From Drechmeria coniospora (lineage: Eukaryota > Ascomycota > Sordariomycetes > Hypocreales > Ophiocordycipitaceae), in the NCBI RefSeq assembly GCF_001625195.1, contig NC_054389.1, positions 3,468,520 to 3,532,519 of the forward strand: DNA of 64,000 nt. The letters are read 5' to 3'. Under the pieces are notes generated by a model. The model saw nothing but the letters and a program-made list of their open reading frames with translations, did not search any database and was not told where the DNA came from. The translations under genes were made by a program, and so were the position numbers. Positions 36,074 through 47,423 of this stretch are shown one piece after another (position 1 is the first letter of the stretch; each line of letters starts with the position of its first letter).

Positions 36074-37337
36074 ATGACGAAAAAGACTTGCCATGTCGTT
36101 CCTACGCTATGTGCCGCCACCAACCTCGCTCGATACAACAACCACCGGGTACGACATTTCCGAGCTCAGCCCTTCGCCAACAGCAGCAGCAACAGCCGCA
36201 ACAGCTAGCTAGCCTTTATAATAACATCGCGACGAGCGCACATTTGCAAGGAGTCGACGTTGTCGGACAAGCACGACTACACGATGCATGTCTCCCCTAC
36301 CAGATGGATGGATGGACGAACGAGAGCCATCTTCGTTACTGGATATCTGTATCAGTCTCGTCTCGGTCCATGCGAGGGTCATGCTGGTGCACAAGAAATA
36401 GCATTGTGCCTGTACGGCCGAGGCAATCCCGTTCGTGGTTCGCCCGTGACGAATGAATGTTTGAACTTCGCGTACAACAAGGGGGACCATTCGTCGGTGG
36501 GTTTCAGCCATGCCAGGTTCCATCTCGTTCACTGCGCAAAACGTAGGCAGGCACTTGCACCCAAGTACGGCGTACTAATAATACTGCATTATCTCTGCGC
36601 AAGTAACTCATACAGTACGTTAGTACTACAGTGAGCACACAACTAGTAGGTAGGTAAGTAATAGTACTCGCCCTCGCACCCATCCCTTCCAAAAACCCTG
36701 GTGCTGGCGCGCATGGTGGATCCTCCCTAAGACCTGTTAAAATAGGCACGAAAGGTAATAGTGCTGGAAGCACTGTAAGTACTCTTCATACCGTACTTGT
36801 TCTTGCCTTGCACTTACATGAACGGAGGGGATGGCGAGAGTTTAGTGCCCGCTGGCTGCGACACCTCACCCACATGTACTTACCTGCCGGTGACGACCCC
36901 GCTGTTTTTCCCGAGGCTGCCCCTTCGTCCGATTGGGCCCCAGGCAACGGGGCACTCACTAGGTAACCCCATGGATCCATCTGCCTGCGCATGTGGCTTT
37001 CGCTCTGCTCGACAAACAAAAGTGCAAACACACAATCACAATCACATACCGAGCCGAGCGACGGCCAACACCAAGCGCGCCAAACAAACATATACTCGCA
37101 GCAGGCCTCGGACCGGAACGCCCAGCGAACTGGCTCGTTCGCTCGCCGGCCATCGACTATATTCTCGACTCTTCGTCGCCTCGTCAACCCCACAATCGTA
37201 CGCATCCAAGGCGCCCGGCCACCGGTTCTTGCGTGGCTTCGCCGTCGCTCGAGAGGCTCGATTCAATCCTCGAACCATCCGCGATACTGCCTTCCACGTC
37301 ACAGTCTTCTTGCAGCCCAGCACTGGCCTTGCTAGCC
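36074..37337. other. Intergenic region
   Basis: This is the 3' flank of the Yip4-like gene and upstream region of the Ran-binding protein gene. Scattered GTAC words and a short GGAT run near 36303 are present. The frame before 37338 is open upstream for more than 300 bases, but it lacks conserved content and I keep the start at 37338. Confidence 0.45.
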
Positions 37338-39036
37338 ATGGCCGGCGGAAACCTAGGGGCGGGCCCAAAGATCCCGCCGCCGGCGTCCCCAGAGGCTGCC
37401 GAGGATGCCAAAACTCGAGCTACGAGACGGGAGCTGAAACAGTCTTCGATATCCGATCAGCAATCCCCAAACTCTGTCGGCTCCGCCTGCGGATCGCCGA
37501 CGGAAGAAACGGCGAGTGCGCGTGTGGGTGACGTGTCGGGTTCGCAAACGGATGCTTCGGCTGAGCGCCCCTCATCACCAAAGAAGAAGCGGGCGCGCGA
37601 CGAGCTGGATTGTCCTCAGGCGTTCGATGCTGAGGGAAATGGCATGGCCGGCGTCGACTTGACCGACGTGGCCAAGAATCGATCTCTGAGGCTAGAGCCC
37701 GAGAAGAAGCGTGCCCGTGACGAAGTGTCCAGTGAATCGGCGACTGTACGTCCCTCTCCAGCGGGATTCCTTGTGGCCCTGATAAGTCTGTATCCTAACT
37801 GACCGAACTGTGTTTTAGGACCCCCCCTCAGAAGCGAATGCGGATATTGGCAAAGCTGCCGATGCTGCCGAGCCCGAGCTCGAAACGACGACTGCCACGG
37901 GAGCGTTCACGACGTCTGGGTTTGCCAAATTGGCTACGGGAGCCTCCGCATTTGCCTCCATCGGTGCCTCCAAGGTCTCCGGCTTTGGATCGACTGCAAC
38001 CGAGGCCCCGTCGTCGTTTGCCCCGCCGAAACCATCATCTACGTCGAGGGGTGCGACCGTCGGTGGCTCTGCGCCCAAGCTCTCGTTCGGCGGGAGCGCG
38101 ACTGCATCTCCATTCGCCAATCTGTCCTCGCCTTCCAACGGGTTCGGAAACGGCGTCGGCAGGGGCTTTGGCTCTGCCCTGTTGGGAACCAAACCCTTGA
38201 CCAGCTTCGGTGCGGCCGGAGGAAAACCCCTCCAAAGTGGGAAAGCTTCGAAACCGTTTGGGGCACCTGATAGCGAATCCGACGACGATGATGACGAGGA
38301 TGGTGAATATCAAGCTGAGAGTCAGGATGATAATGGAAATCGTGCAGCAACTCCGGACAAAGAGGCAGAAGACAAGAGGAAGCCGAAGCTCCACAAGGGT
38401 ACAATCCCCCCCCTCCCCCTCGTCCCATTCGGGCAGACACGGACGTCCTTGAACCCTACGGGCGAGCAGAGCACTAACTCTTGATTTCCCTCATAGTGGA
38501 TGTCGACGACGGAGAAGCCGGCGAAATCACTCTTGTATCGGTGCGGGCAAAAATGTTCAGTCTCGACAAAGAGGTCGGTTGGAAGGAGCGAGGAGGGGGC
38601 ATGTTGAAGATCAACGTGCCTCGTATTTGCGTCAACTTCGACGACCAGGGCGCCGCCATGCCAGGCAGCTTCGATGTTTCCAGCCTCGAGACAGACGACA
38701 ACGATTTGGGCGACGATGCGAAAGGTCACAAAGTCGCTCGACTCATCATGCGTCAAGACCAGACACATCGCGTCATCCTGAACACGGCTGTTGTCGCAGC
38801 GATGCAGTTTCAAGAAAAGGCATCCCTCAAGGCCGTCGGCATACTATTCACCGCCTTCGAGGGAGAGAAGGCGACGCCTACAAGTGTCACCATGAAGGTC
38901 GGTGAACCTTCATTTCCTTCACCGAACGCTTATATGTAAGGCTCTGCTGACAGCTAACTGATAGATGTCCGCCGCAAGCGCGAAGAGCTTCATGAAGGAG
39001 ATTGGCATGATTCAGCAAGAGCTGAGAAGAAACTAG
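37338..39036 (+). CDS. YRB2: Ran-binding domain nuclear protein, Yrb2/RanBP3-like
   Basis: Four exons (37338-37745, 37819-38398, 38497-38897, 38965-39036) give 486 residues. The N-terminal half is polar with two basic clusters, PSSPKKKRARDE and PEKKRARDE, which look like nuclear localisation signals. The middle has scattered FG-type motifs (SGFGST, LSFGGS, GRGFGSA, SKPFGAP) and an acidic run DSESDDDDDEDGEY. The C-terminal Ran-binding domain covers about 345-470: GEITLVSVRAKMFSLDK, GWKERGGGMLKINVPR, ARLIMRQDQTHRVILN and VGILFTAFEGEKA. Yrb2/RanBP3 proteins help Crm1 export by presenting RanGTP in the nucleus. The layout fits Yrb2 better than RanBP1, which is small, or Nup2, which has a longer FG region. 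Intron signals are good: branches CTAAC and CTGAC, acceptors TTTTAG, CATAG and GATAG. Confidence 0.83.
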
Positions 39037-39461
39037 CAACTGCGGGAAACTTTGCCAGCTCCCCTTTTGTGTGCTCGGACGCCGCCATGGAACGTCGGAT
39101 CCGTCCGAGGTATAGGGGCAGCGGGGAGCAGAGGCATACGAGCGGTCAAAGGCTTGGACATTGCGCATGAGGCCGCCAGTAAGGGAAGAGAATGTACATA
39201 TTTTTTCCTGCCCTTCACCAGTTGAGATGATGCCTCATCGAATGACTGTCGGAGGAAGTTGTCTAGTGGTAGTAAGCCCGAGACAAGGAATTGTATCAGC
39301 AAGTTCTCATTCGCCTGCCGTGTTTGGTCCGGGTGAGCTCGACTGAATCGACCAAGGCGTCAAAAGCCAAATCCAACTGACCAATTTCTTTGCTCTGCAG
39401 GCGAAGGGCAACAAGTAAGCCGATGTCAGGTGAATGTTTCACGAGGCCGGCAAGGGATAGG
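39037..39461. other. Short convergent spacer
   Basis: A 425-bp region between the stop codons of the Ran-binding protein gene (+) and HRQ1 (-). No gene or repeat is seen. It presumably holds both 3' untranslated regions. Confidence 0.6.
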
Positions 39462-42400
39462 TCAGGCGTCGTCCCTCACCCCCGGACCGCTATGTGGGAG
39501 GCACACCTGCCCCAGTGTATTTGCCTGCTCTCCATTCTGGGTGGATCGCGTCGGCACGGGCAGTGCCACCACAACCGTCTCAATTCCGGCCGGGACCTCA
39601 TCTTCAGACCCGAACGGCAACTCATCGATATCGATATCGAGGTTCAGCAAGGTCCGAAGAATGACACGGCAGCCGGCCTTGCTCACGACTTCGTTGGACC
39701 CATGGCACAGATCGGATGTGACGCACTCGACGCAACCTCGCTGGCACTGGCATCCCTCCACTCGCTGGAGCGCCATCTGCAGCAGGTGGTCGACGTGGTC
39801 AAAGGCCTTCGTACTGATTCCCGATCCATTCCCCCCCCCTTTCGCGTCGTAGAAGGTCAGTCTCGCCGGCCGTTTCCGTTGCGTCACCTTCGTGGCAAAC
39901 TCCTTGACCGCCAGCTTGCACTCGGTCCGAATATCTTGGGTGAGGCTGATGGCAAACGTCGGAAGCAGGCTCATCACGGCGTGCTCTGCCGCGTGGATGG
40001 CCGCCGCCGAGTTCAGCTGTCGACTCTCTATGATGGAAAGTGCCTTCTTGGGCACGTCCAGCCACATGCCCTTGGTATACCGAATCACCGGTGGATTGTC
40101 CACGTGAACCGCATCGAGCACCCGCCCCATCTTGTCGATCTTGAAATACCCAAAGACGTTCTGCTGGATCTTGACTCTACCGTAGTAGGCCCGCGATGGC
40201 GACGATGCTATCCTCCGGATGGCCTCGGTTTCGGTGGCATCCACATCGGTAAAGTCTCGCTGCGTCGTGCTCCAGTCCACGTTGACTCGTTCGACCTTGG
40301 CCATCAGACTCTCAGGCAGGAAATCTCGGACCAGGTAGGTGTTTCCTTGATGCAGGAAGATGGCGCCGTCATATATGGTAAATGACGCTCGTGATGCCTC
40401 CAGCTCCTCCAGCACAACATTTCTGCCGTGAGTGATGTCGATGATGGCAACGTGAACTTCTTCCGTGTCCCGAATTGCGACAAATCTCGAAGGGTTTGGT
40501 CGAAAGCGGTCGTGGCAGTGGAAGAAGCCTGTCTGGTCCCCCAGCAGCCTCTCCTCGCATATTCTCGGCAAGTCCGACCCAAAATACTCGACATCTCTCT
40601 CCGGGTGGATGGGCATTTCGTGGGCGGCACATTGAATATGGCCCTCCCTGACCAGCATGTTGTCAAGGTCAACGAGGAGTTCACAGTTCGGTTTGGAGAA
40701 CAACTCGTCCGGGTTTTGCATATAATGCTGATCCGTAGGGTAACTGTCTCCAACGAGGATGGAAAGGGAGTCTTTGTTGCGTCGGCCGGCTCGTCCACTT
40801 TGCTGGCGAAGATTCGCGATGGTGTAGGGAAATCCCCACGTCATGACGCAGTCTAAGGTGCCTATGTCGACGCCAAGCTCCAAGGCCGAGGTTGCGACGA
40901 CGCCCAGGAGCCTTCCTTCAAACATGTCTGATTCGATCATGCGACGATCCGCTGCCGTGTAGCCTCCGCGGTACCCCATCACCAGCTTGACACACTCGGG
41001 ACGACCGAGCGACTCCAGCTCCTGCTTTATAGCCTTCACCAGGGCCTCACACTGGGCGCGAACGCGACAAAAGGCAATGATTCGGACTCCGCGCAGCATG
41101 AGGGCACAGAAAAGCCGGGCGCATTCCAACTTGGCACTCCCGCGGCCGCTGGAAGGGTCGCCGGCATCCTTGAACGGAGTGTTCCAGCACACGAACTCTT
41201 TCCTGCCCGAGGGAGAACCGTCAAAGTCAACCAGACGTACCTTGCCTGCGCCCATCCCAAAAATCGTTCGAAAGTGTTCCTCGGGCTTGGCGACGGTCGC
41301 AGAGCAGGATACGAATCTGACACGCCTGTTACCTACGGCAGCGCAGATGCGTCTCAGTCTTCGCATGACGAAGGCCATGTGTGAGCCAAGCTGTCCGTTG
41401 TAGTAGTGCAGTTCATCCACTGAATCAATTTGGTTGGTTAAGCTGGGACCAGGGTGAGGGGACTGAACGCTGGCCCTCACTCACCTACGACATAGTTGAG
41501 GTTCTTGAGGAACGACCTCCACCGATCCTCTTGGGGCAGGATGGACAGATGAAGCATGTCAGGGTTGGTGAAAATGATGCTCGCCTCTTCGCGTATCATA
41601 TTCCGGTCGCCCATCGGTGTATCACCGTCGAAGGTCTCGACGACGGTTTCCTCCATCCCAGGCATATAAGCAAGCAGCTCCTTGAGACTGCGCTTCTGAT
41701 CCTGGGCCAGTGCCTTTGTTGGGAAAATGTACATTGCCCGTGAGCTGCGGTCTGTTTCCAGCGTATGCAGCACGGGGATTTGATAGATGAGCGACTTGCC
41801 AGAGCAGGTCGACGTAGCAACCACAACATTCTGCCCTTGGTAGAGGCTGTTGAGGGCCACTGCCTGGTGGGCGTAGAATTTTGTTATCCCTTTCGCGTTA
41901 TACAGCCCGTTCACTAGGTTTTGACTGAGAAGGAAGTCGAGGTCGCCGTGGACAGCCGGCTGCGGATCAAAGACTCGGTGCCCATCCGGTACCACCTGCC
42001 CGGTGTACCAGGCGCTCGCTTTCAGGTCCAGCAATATTTCGTGCATGGGCTTCCGATCCTTGGGGATGTCATCGGGGATGGAACTCGAGTGCGGCTCCAC
42101 GTCGGCATCATCGGTTGACGGCGGTCTCGGCACAAAGGTTTCAGCTCGCTGTTGGAGGGCCAGGTCGGGGTCCAGTTGCTGGTCGACGCATGATTCGATG
42201 AAGGCGTTGACGGCGCCGGAGAATTTTTGGTTGCGCCTTTCGATCAACTGTGCCAGCTGCTTGTGGCTGTAGACAGGCATCTTGAGGCTTTCCTCTTTCG
42301 CGGAGCGACTAGGTCGTGTCGGCTTCCGGGACTTCTTATTCTTTTGAGCCTCATTCTTCAGATCACCATCGGTGAACTCGAACAAGAGCACGTGTTTATT

Positions 42401-42817
42401 TTCCTCTGCAGCGCAGCCATCGACTTGGTCGAGGGTCTCGTTGCCCGTCCATCCGCCGACCGAGGCATCGAAAGCCGGGCCTTGAGATCTCGATGACTTG
42501 GACGATTTGAAGAAATCATCCCTCTCCGAACCCTTAATGTCAAGTTGCAACATGCGCTCATCCACATAATCGAATCTGATGCCTTCCGGTCGCAAGGCCA
42601 CGACCCGAGCAACTTCCTCTATCGTCAACTCTCTGCCAATATGTGACTCTACAGCCGGCTTGATGGTGTCAAACGTCGTCGCAAGATGCTTGCGCGTGCA
42701 GCAAAATGTGAAGACCAGGTTCAACGCCGCATGCGTTCTAGCCATGGCTTGAAAGGGTGGTGGCCAGGTGACGGTCTTATCGCCGGAGCTCCCCTTTCCA
42801 GTTGTGCTGCCGTCCAT
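39462..42817 (-). CDS. HRQ1: Hrq1-type superfamily 2 DNA helicase (RecQ4-like)
   Basis: Two exons (42817-41485 and 41419-39462) give 1096 residues. The intron restores NYVVVDELHYYNG across motif II. Helicase motifs in order: Q-like KFYAHQAVALNSLYQGQNVV, Walker A TSTCSGKS at about 335-342, PTKALAQDQ, DELH at about 446-449 and SCSATV. The second RecA domain has RIIAFCRVRAQCEALVKAI, GVVATSALELGVDIGTLD and QQSGRAGRR. The C-terminal DUF1998/MZB domain has the zinc cysteines in GCQCQRGCVECVTSDLC. Hrq1 is a 3'-5' helicase linked to interstrand crosslink repair and telomere stability in yeasts. It faces the proteinase inhibitor gene across a 514-bp divergent spacer. Confidence 0.93.
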
Positions 42818-43331
42818 TCTGGTCTTTTCCTGGGAGTGGGTGGTTACCGTGACAGGTTACTGCGGTCGTGACTCGGGACGCAGTCCCTCCTCCCAGGGCG
42901 GCTACACTTCCTCTGCCTCTGGTTTCATCAAAAAACAAGGGCAAAAGCTAACTCGGGAAGCACACCAAGGCTGTCGATTATGTTGAAAAGCAAAGCGATG
43001 TGGTTGTGACCGGGTCCTGAGGTTCAGTGTGCAGGGTAGGTAGTTGGATGGTGGCGAGTGGCTGACGTCGGCATTATTGCGTCCGAGTCCCGAGTCCGAT
43101 TGAGGGGGGGTTCCAAACGGAGCAATAGGCTTAAGTGGTACGAGGGTAATACGGACAAGCACGAGACCGCGAACCCTTCGGCATCCTACAGTTGTTAGGT
43201 AGATACTCCAAGACTCCCACCTCACTCGCCACCAATATTCCTCCTGCCAAACATCCGTCACCTTGCCCGCCCTCCAGTTGCAACGCCCTACAATCACGAG
43301 CAATACGCTCTCTCGCCCAGAAACAGGCAGA
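42818..43331. promoter_or_regulatory. Divergent promoter region of HRQ1 and the Pbi2-type gene
   Basis: A 514-bp spacer between the two start codons. It is GC-rich and nearly free of the GTAC words seen in other spacers. I cannot assign individual promoter elements. Confidence 0.5.
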
Positions 43332-43822
43332 ATGCCAAGCTACATCGTGAGGCTACCCGATCATCCACGCTGTGGTAATCTATCGAGCTCGGCAACTCGA
43401 ACACAAGACTCACGAAGCCACACGCCTAGATCACATGCAAGGACAACGCAACCCCCGAGCAGGTCGAGGCGTACGTTGCCGTCCCTCCCTCTTCTTTCCA
43501 CCGCCGTTCCGTGGAGACAGTGGAGGCAGACGGCGGTGAGGGTGACGACGATAATTTCCATTGCTGACGTCGCTGCTTCGCCTCAAGGGTTAAAAAGCAT
43601 GCCACCGACCAGGGCGGCAAGATTGGACATGAATACTCGCTCATCAAGGGCTTCTCGTGAGTCTTGGCTGGATGGGCGTCGTGGATGCCGTGGAAGCAGA
43701 TGTATAGACTAACGCGCCGGTGCGTACACAGCGTCACCTTTGACAATGACGCCGTGACGACGCTCGAGTCCCATGAACACGTCAAAGCGGTCGAGGCGGA
43801 TGGCGTCATGCGAACGCAATAG
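43332..43822 (+). CDS. PBI2: Pbi2-type proteinase B inhibitor (inhibitor I9 fold)
   Basis: Four small exons (43332-43346, 43430-43470, 43588-43656, 43732-43822) give a 71-residue protein. No single open frame reveals it. It starts MPSYIITCKDNATPEQVEAV and continues KKHATDQGGKIGHEYSLIKG. It ends FSVTFDNDAVTTLESHEHVK, then AVEADGVMRTQ and stop. This is the inhibitor I9 (subtilisin propeptide-like) fold. Yeast Pbi2, of 75 residues, inhibits the vacuolar subtilisin-type protease Prb1 and takes part in vacuole fusion. The C-terminal VEADGVMR segment is where the family contacts the protease active site. Splice signals are canonical: donors GTGAGG, GTACGT and GTGAGT, with a GCTGAC branch before exon 3. 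The exon 3 acceptor is AAG. There is no signal peptide, in keeping with a cytosolic inhibitor. Confidence 0.88.
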
Positions 43823-45196
43823 GCCGAACGGCGCACCGCCGTCGCCTTTGCGCTGGCGTACAGGCCCGTTTCCGCCTGACTCGACCTACCTATGACAAGT
43901 ACGAGCAGAGCAAGCCCTCCTCGGGCGGCGTTGTGAGAGATGCAGAACGGCATCATTATTTACGCGATCCGTGTCTTTCGCTTTGGTGGCTGCCCCTCAT
44001 TCTGCATACGTAGCATGATTCATTTGGCCAACTAGAAGTAACTGCATACGTTTGTGCAAGTACCTTGCACTTACTTGTACGCCTTTCTTCCGCATTGGCA
44101 AAGTCGGTCTCATTCCTCGCTCAGCTCGTGTAACCCCAGTTCCATCCAGCGGCATGACATATCCCTCACCAGGCCAGGCGCCAACACGGATCAGCACCTT
44201 ACCCCGCATTGCACCAACTCACCCTACCTACCAGGTGGGCCAGGTACTCAGAGCAAGCAAGCTAGTATTACTTGCACCCACACACTGGTGCCTGGCTACG
44301 ATATTGCAATCCCTGCTCCAGACATGTTCCAATACGGATTACTCCGTGTAACCACATGTTTTCCTCTGTACATGAGCATGCATTCTCGGTATTCCTCTGC
44401 ACTGTCTCGCAGTATTAGGTGTGTTCGTGTTAGCAGGCAGACAATATCCGCGTTCAAGCGAAATCGTCCGGGCCATTCTCGAAACCCATCGGGTTGACGG
44501 GGCGTTGGCGCCGATCATAAATGACTAGGTAAAACGTTCTTCGCTCCAGTTTCCACCGTCTGAAATCTGCATCATTGTAGTATCGTTCTGGCGATCAAAC
44601 TCGTTCTACATCCGCATCTGCAACAATGCTGAATGCAACTGCTACATGTAAGTACAGACAGACAGAGCAATACAACTTTGGCAGTACCTGCAAATGTAGG
44701 GTAGGTCCAAGACTTCACCCCAGGGAGCTACGAATCAGTTGAGAATGCCTGTAATAATACCTGTACTGTACTGTAGGTACCGAGTATTAGTAGCAACTAG
44801 CAAGTACAGTACTTAGCTACAAGTACTGTACTCCGTACTCCGTACTGAAGTAATATTCAAGTACCCGTACTCGATATGAACAAGTACGGAGCACATGATA
44901 TACTATTACTTGCAAGTTCGTTGTATTTAAGTATGCGTTAATAGTGGGATTGAAGAGAACGGGGCGCGTTGGCATCCATCGCTGCCATTGGCCCAACCGT
45001 TATTGAAAGCTGACGGTGCGGCGAAGGGATGCGACGAAACACCAAGCCAATCAGTTATCTGCGTGAATGTACGTACATGTAAGTAAGTGCATGGCATGCG
45101 ACGCACCCTGGACACTCAGGACGCCCCAGACGCCCTCGACAAACTCCTCGCCCCTCCCTTCTTCCGGCCGATGCATTCGAGGCGTGTCCGTGATAG
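43823..45196. other. Intergenic region
   Basis: This is the 3' flank of the inhibitor gene and the promoter of the kinase gene. It contains the GTAC-word island at 44760-44935 and looser GTAC words near 44050-44090 and 45065-45090. No gene recognised. Confidence 0.5.
44760..44935. repeat. GTAC-word palindromic repeat island
   Basis: The stretch has GTACTGTACTGTAGGTACCG, then a tandem GTACTCCGTACTCCGTACTG near 44826-44846, then CAAGTACGGAGCAC. It is noncoding, about 300 bp upstream of the kinase start. Confidence 0.75.
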
Positions 45197-46829
45197 ATGC
45201 TGAGGGTGCCTGCCTTCCGTCAGCCACGTCGATATGCTACTACCATGAGGATGAGAACGGCCACTGCAACATCGGCGGCAGCGAGACTGGCGGCAGCGAG
45301 GTCGACAGCTGCCAGGTCGTCTGCTGCATGCGACGGCGGCATCTCGAGGCAGCAGAAGCAGAGGAAGCAGCAGCAGAAGCAGCAGCAGCAGCTCCCGCCC
45401 AAGTCGACGCCGCCCTCGCGGTCCGCCGCCGCGCCCTCACCATGGCTCTCCGATGCCGATCTCGCCGCGCTCGCCAGCCAGGACCAGCACGCGCTTAGCC
45501 TTGCCGACCTCGCCAGGTACGTATCGAGCAGATACGATGTTGACGTGAATCCATCGTCGAACCGGCCGTCGCTTGCGCCACCCCGGGCCACGCTTGACTT
45601 CCTCTCCGGCTTCCCGGCTGACAGACGGACCCCATAGGCATGGCCGACCGCCCTTGTCCGAACGTTCCCTCCTCTCGTCGGCCAACTTCACCCTCTCCCT
45701 TCTTCCCATCCGCCTCGCTCGACGTATCCAGGCCCTCCGCAACCTCCCGTACATTGTCGTGTCCAACCCCAACATATCTCGCATCTACAACAATTATCTC
45801 CATTCCCTCTCCATCCTGCTCCCATACTGGCATGCCGCCCGTCGTGGTCGTCCAGTTGCTGCTGCCGAGGACGAGATCAGGTTCACAAAGGTCCTCGCCG
45901 AGCTGGTCGCAACCCATACCGACACCATCCCGATACTCGCAAAGGGCTTCCTCGAATGTCGCAAGTACATCTCCAACGCTGACGTCACGCGCTTCCTCGA
46001 CGAGCACCTGCGCGCCCGCATCGGTACGCGGCTCGTGGCGGAGCAGCACATTGCCCTGCACTACAGTAGCCAGCCTCGCAGCCAGGCTCGCAACATCCCG
46101 GACGACGGCCCGACGCCACGGCCGGAGCAGCGCTCCTACGTTGGAGTCATCGACACTGCCCTGCGCCCAGCCCAGACCGTCGAGTCTTGCGCCGGATTCG
46201 TGTCCGACATCTGCGAGCTGCGTTACGGATACCGCCCCCGGCTCGTCGTCGATGGCGAACCGGACACGACCTTTGCCTTCGTCCCCATGCATCTCGAGTA
46301 CATCGTCACCGAGCTTCTGAAGAACGCGTTTCGCGCCACTGTCGAGAGTGGATGGCAGGAGCCTGTCGTCGTCACCATTGCGCCGGAGCCACCCTCGAAG
46401 TTTAAGCTCAAGCACCAGCCCGCGGGCCCCTCGGCCGCAGTGACCCCCGTTCATGCCCATGACGGCGACCTCATCAGTCGTGACGCCATGCGCCCGCTCG
46501 ACGACAACGCACCTGGCGTCACCATTCGCATCCGTGACCGCGGCGGCGGCATCCCCCCGGATGTCCTTCCCAACATCTGGTCGTACTCCTTCACCACCTT
46601 CTCAGACGAGCTCGATCTTCCCGGCCCGGGCGGTAGCGGTCCTGAAGCTCTCAGCGCCATCGCCACCGCGAGCACTGGCGGAAGCTCCATCGCGGGCCTG
46701 GGCTACGGCCTACCCCTGAGCCGCGCCTATGCCGAATACTTCGGCGGGGGTATTGCCGTCCAGAGTCTCTACGGCTGGGGCACCGATGTCTACCTACGGC
46801 TCAAGGGCGTCGGCACCATTGATGAATAG
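45197..46829 (+). CDS. Mitochondrial PDK/BCKDK-family protein kinase
   Basis: Two exons (45197-45516 and 45638-46829) give 503 residues. The intron (donor GTACGT, CTGAC branch, CATAG acceptor) restores LADLARHGRPPLSERSLL. The first 80 residues are rich in Arg, Ala and Gln (QQKQRKQQQKQQQQ) and fit a mitochondrial presequence. The N-terminal BCDHK domain has LLPIRLARRIQALRNLPY, NPNISRIYNNYLHSL and RIGTRLVAEQHIAL. The GHKL ATPase domain has the N box ELLKNAFRATVE (about 329-340), G1 box RDRGGGIPPDV (about 405) and G2 box GLGYGLPLSRAYA (about 460), ending GWGTDVYLRL. These kinases phosphorylate the E1 alpha subunit of pyruvate or branched-chain 2-oxoacid dehydrogenase and switch it off. Which of the two is the substrate cannot be decided here. 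A polar insert lies between the N and G1 boxes. Confidence 0.9.
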
Positions 46830-47423
46830 AGTAGGAAGCGAACCGCGGCGCGGGCCAAGAGGTGCGAGGCGTCAGACGAAGGAAACAATGGTCGTGCCAC
46901 GGGGTGACCCCTTTGCATAGAAATGTAACGAAGGGAAAGGGACAAGATATGCAAACTGGCCAACGATGCAATCAAATCGCTACCGTTCAAATTATCGAAT
47001 ATTATGTATACCGAACCAAGAAATAGAAAGAAAAAAAGAACAGGCAAAAAATAAAGGGAAAGAGAGCATGGACCAAGAAGATGCAAAAAGTGAGACATGT
47101 GCGCCGACATAGCCTGCCCTGTTGTCCCGCATTGGCTGGCTGCTGCTATCTTGGCAACGGCATCCGAGGCGTGAAAAACCAAGATGCGATTCGGCCCTGC
47201 GCAACCACGTGGCGATCCTGTCCCGCCAAAGGTCCGCTCGAACACAAGCAAGACAAGACCTCGGTGATCCAAAATGTATCGGAGTTCAAAAGCCGCGGTT
47301 CCCTCTTCCCAAGAAGCAGCGCATTCATCCGACAGTGTCCGTCACCAACGCGCCAGTAGAGGTGCATGAAACATATTATTGCAGCCGACCCCGGGTCAGC
47401 CTGGCCAGTCGGTGCGTAAACCC
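46830..47423. other. Convergent spacer
   Basis: A 594-bp region between the kinase stop (+) and the class VII chitin synthase stop (-). It includes an A-rich stretch near 47020-47060. No gene is seen. Confidence 0.6.

Noticed and set aside
36993..37337. Upstream extension of the Ran-binding protein frame
   Set aside because: The frame is open but the extra residues look like translated spacer (His/Arg/Pro/Ser-rich) and the start MAGGNLGAG fits better.
39259..39275. Sequence resembling a tRNA A box (tagtggtagta)
   Set aside because: No matching B box or cloverleaf can be drawn downstream.
39390..40385. 331-residue open frame antisense to HRQ1
   Set aside because: Overlaps the conserved C-terminal zinc domain of Hrq1 on the other strand and has no family resemblance.
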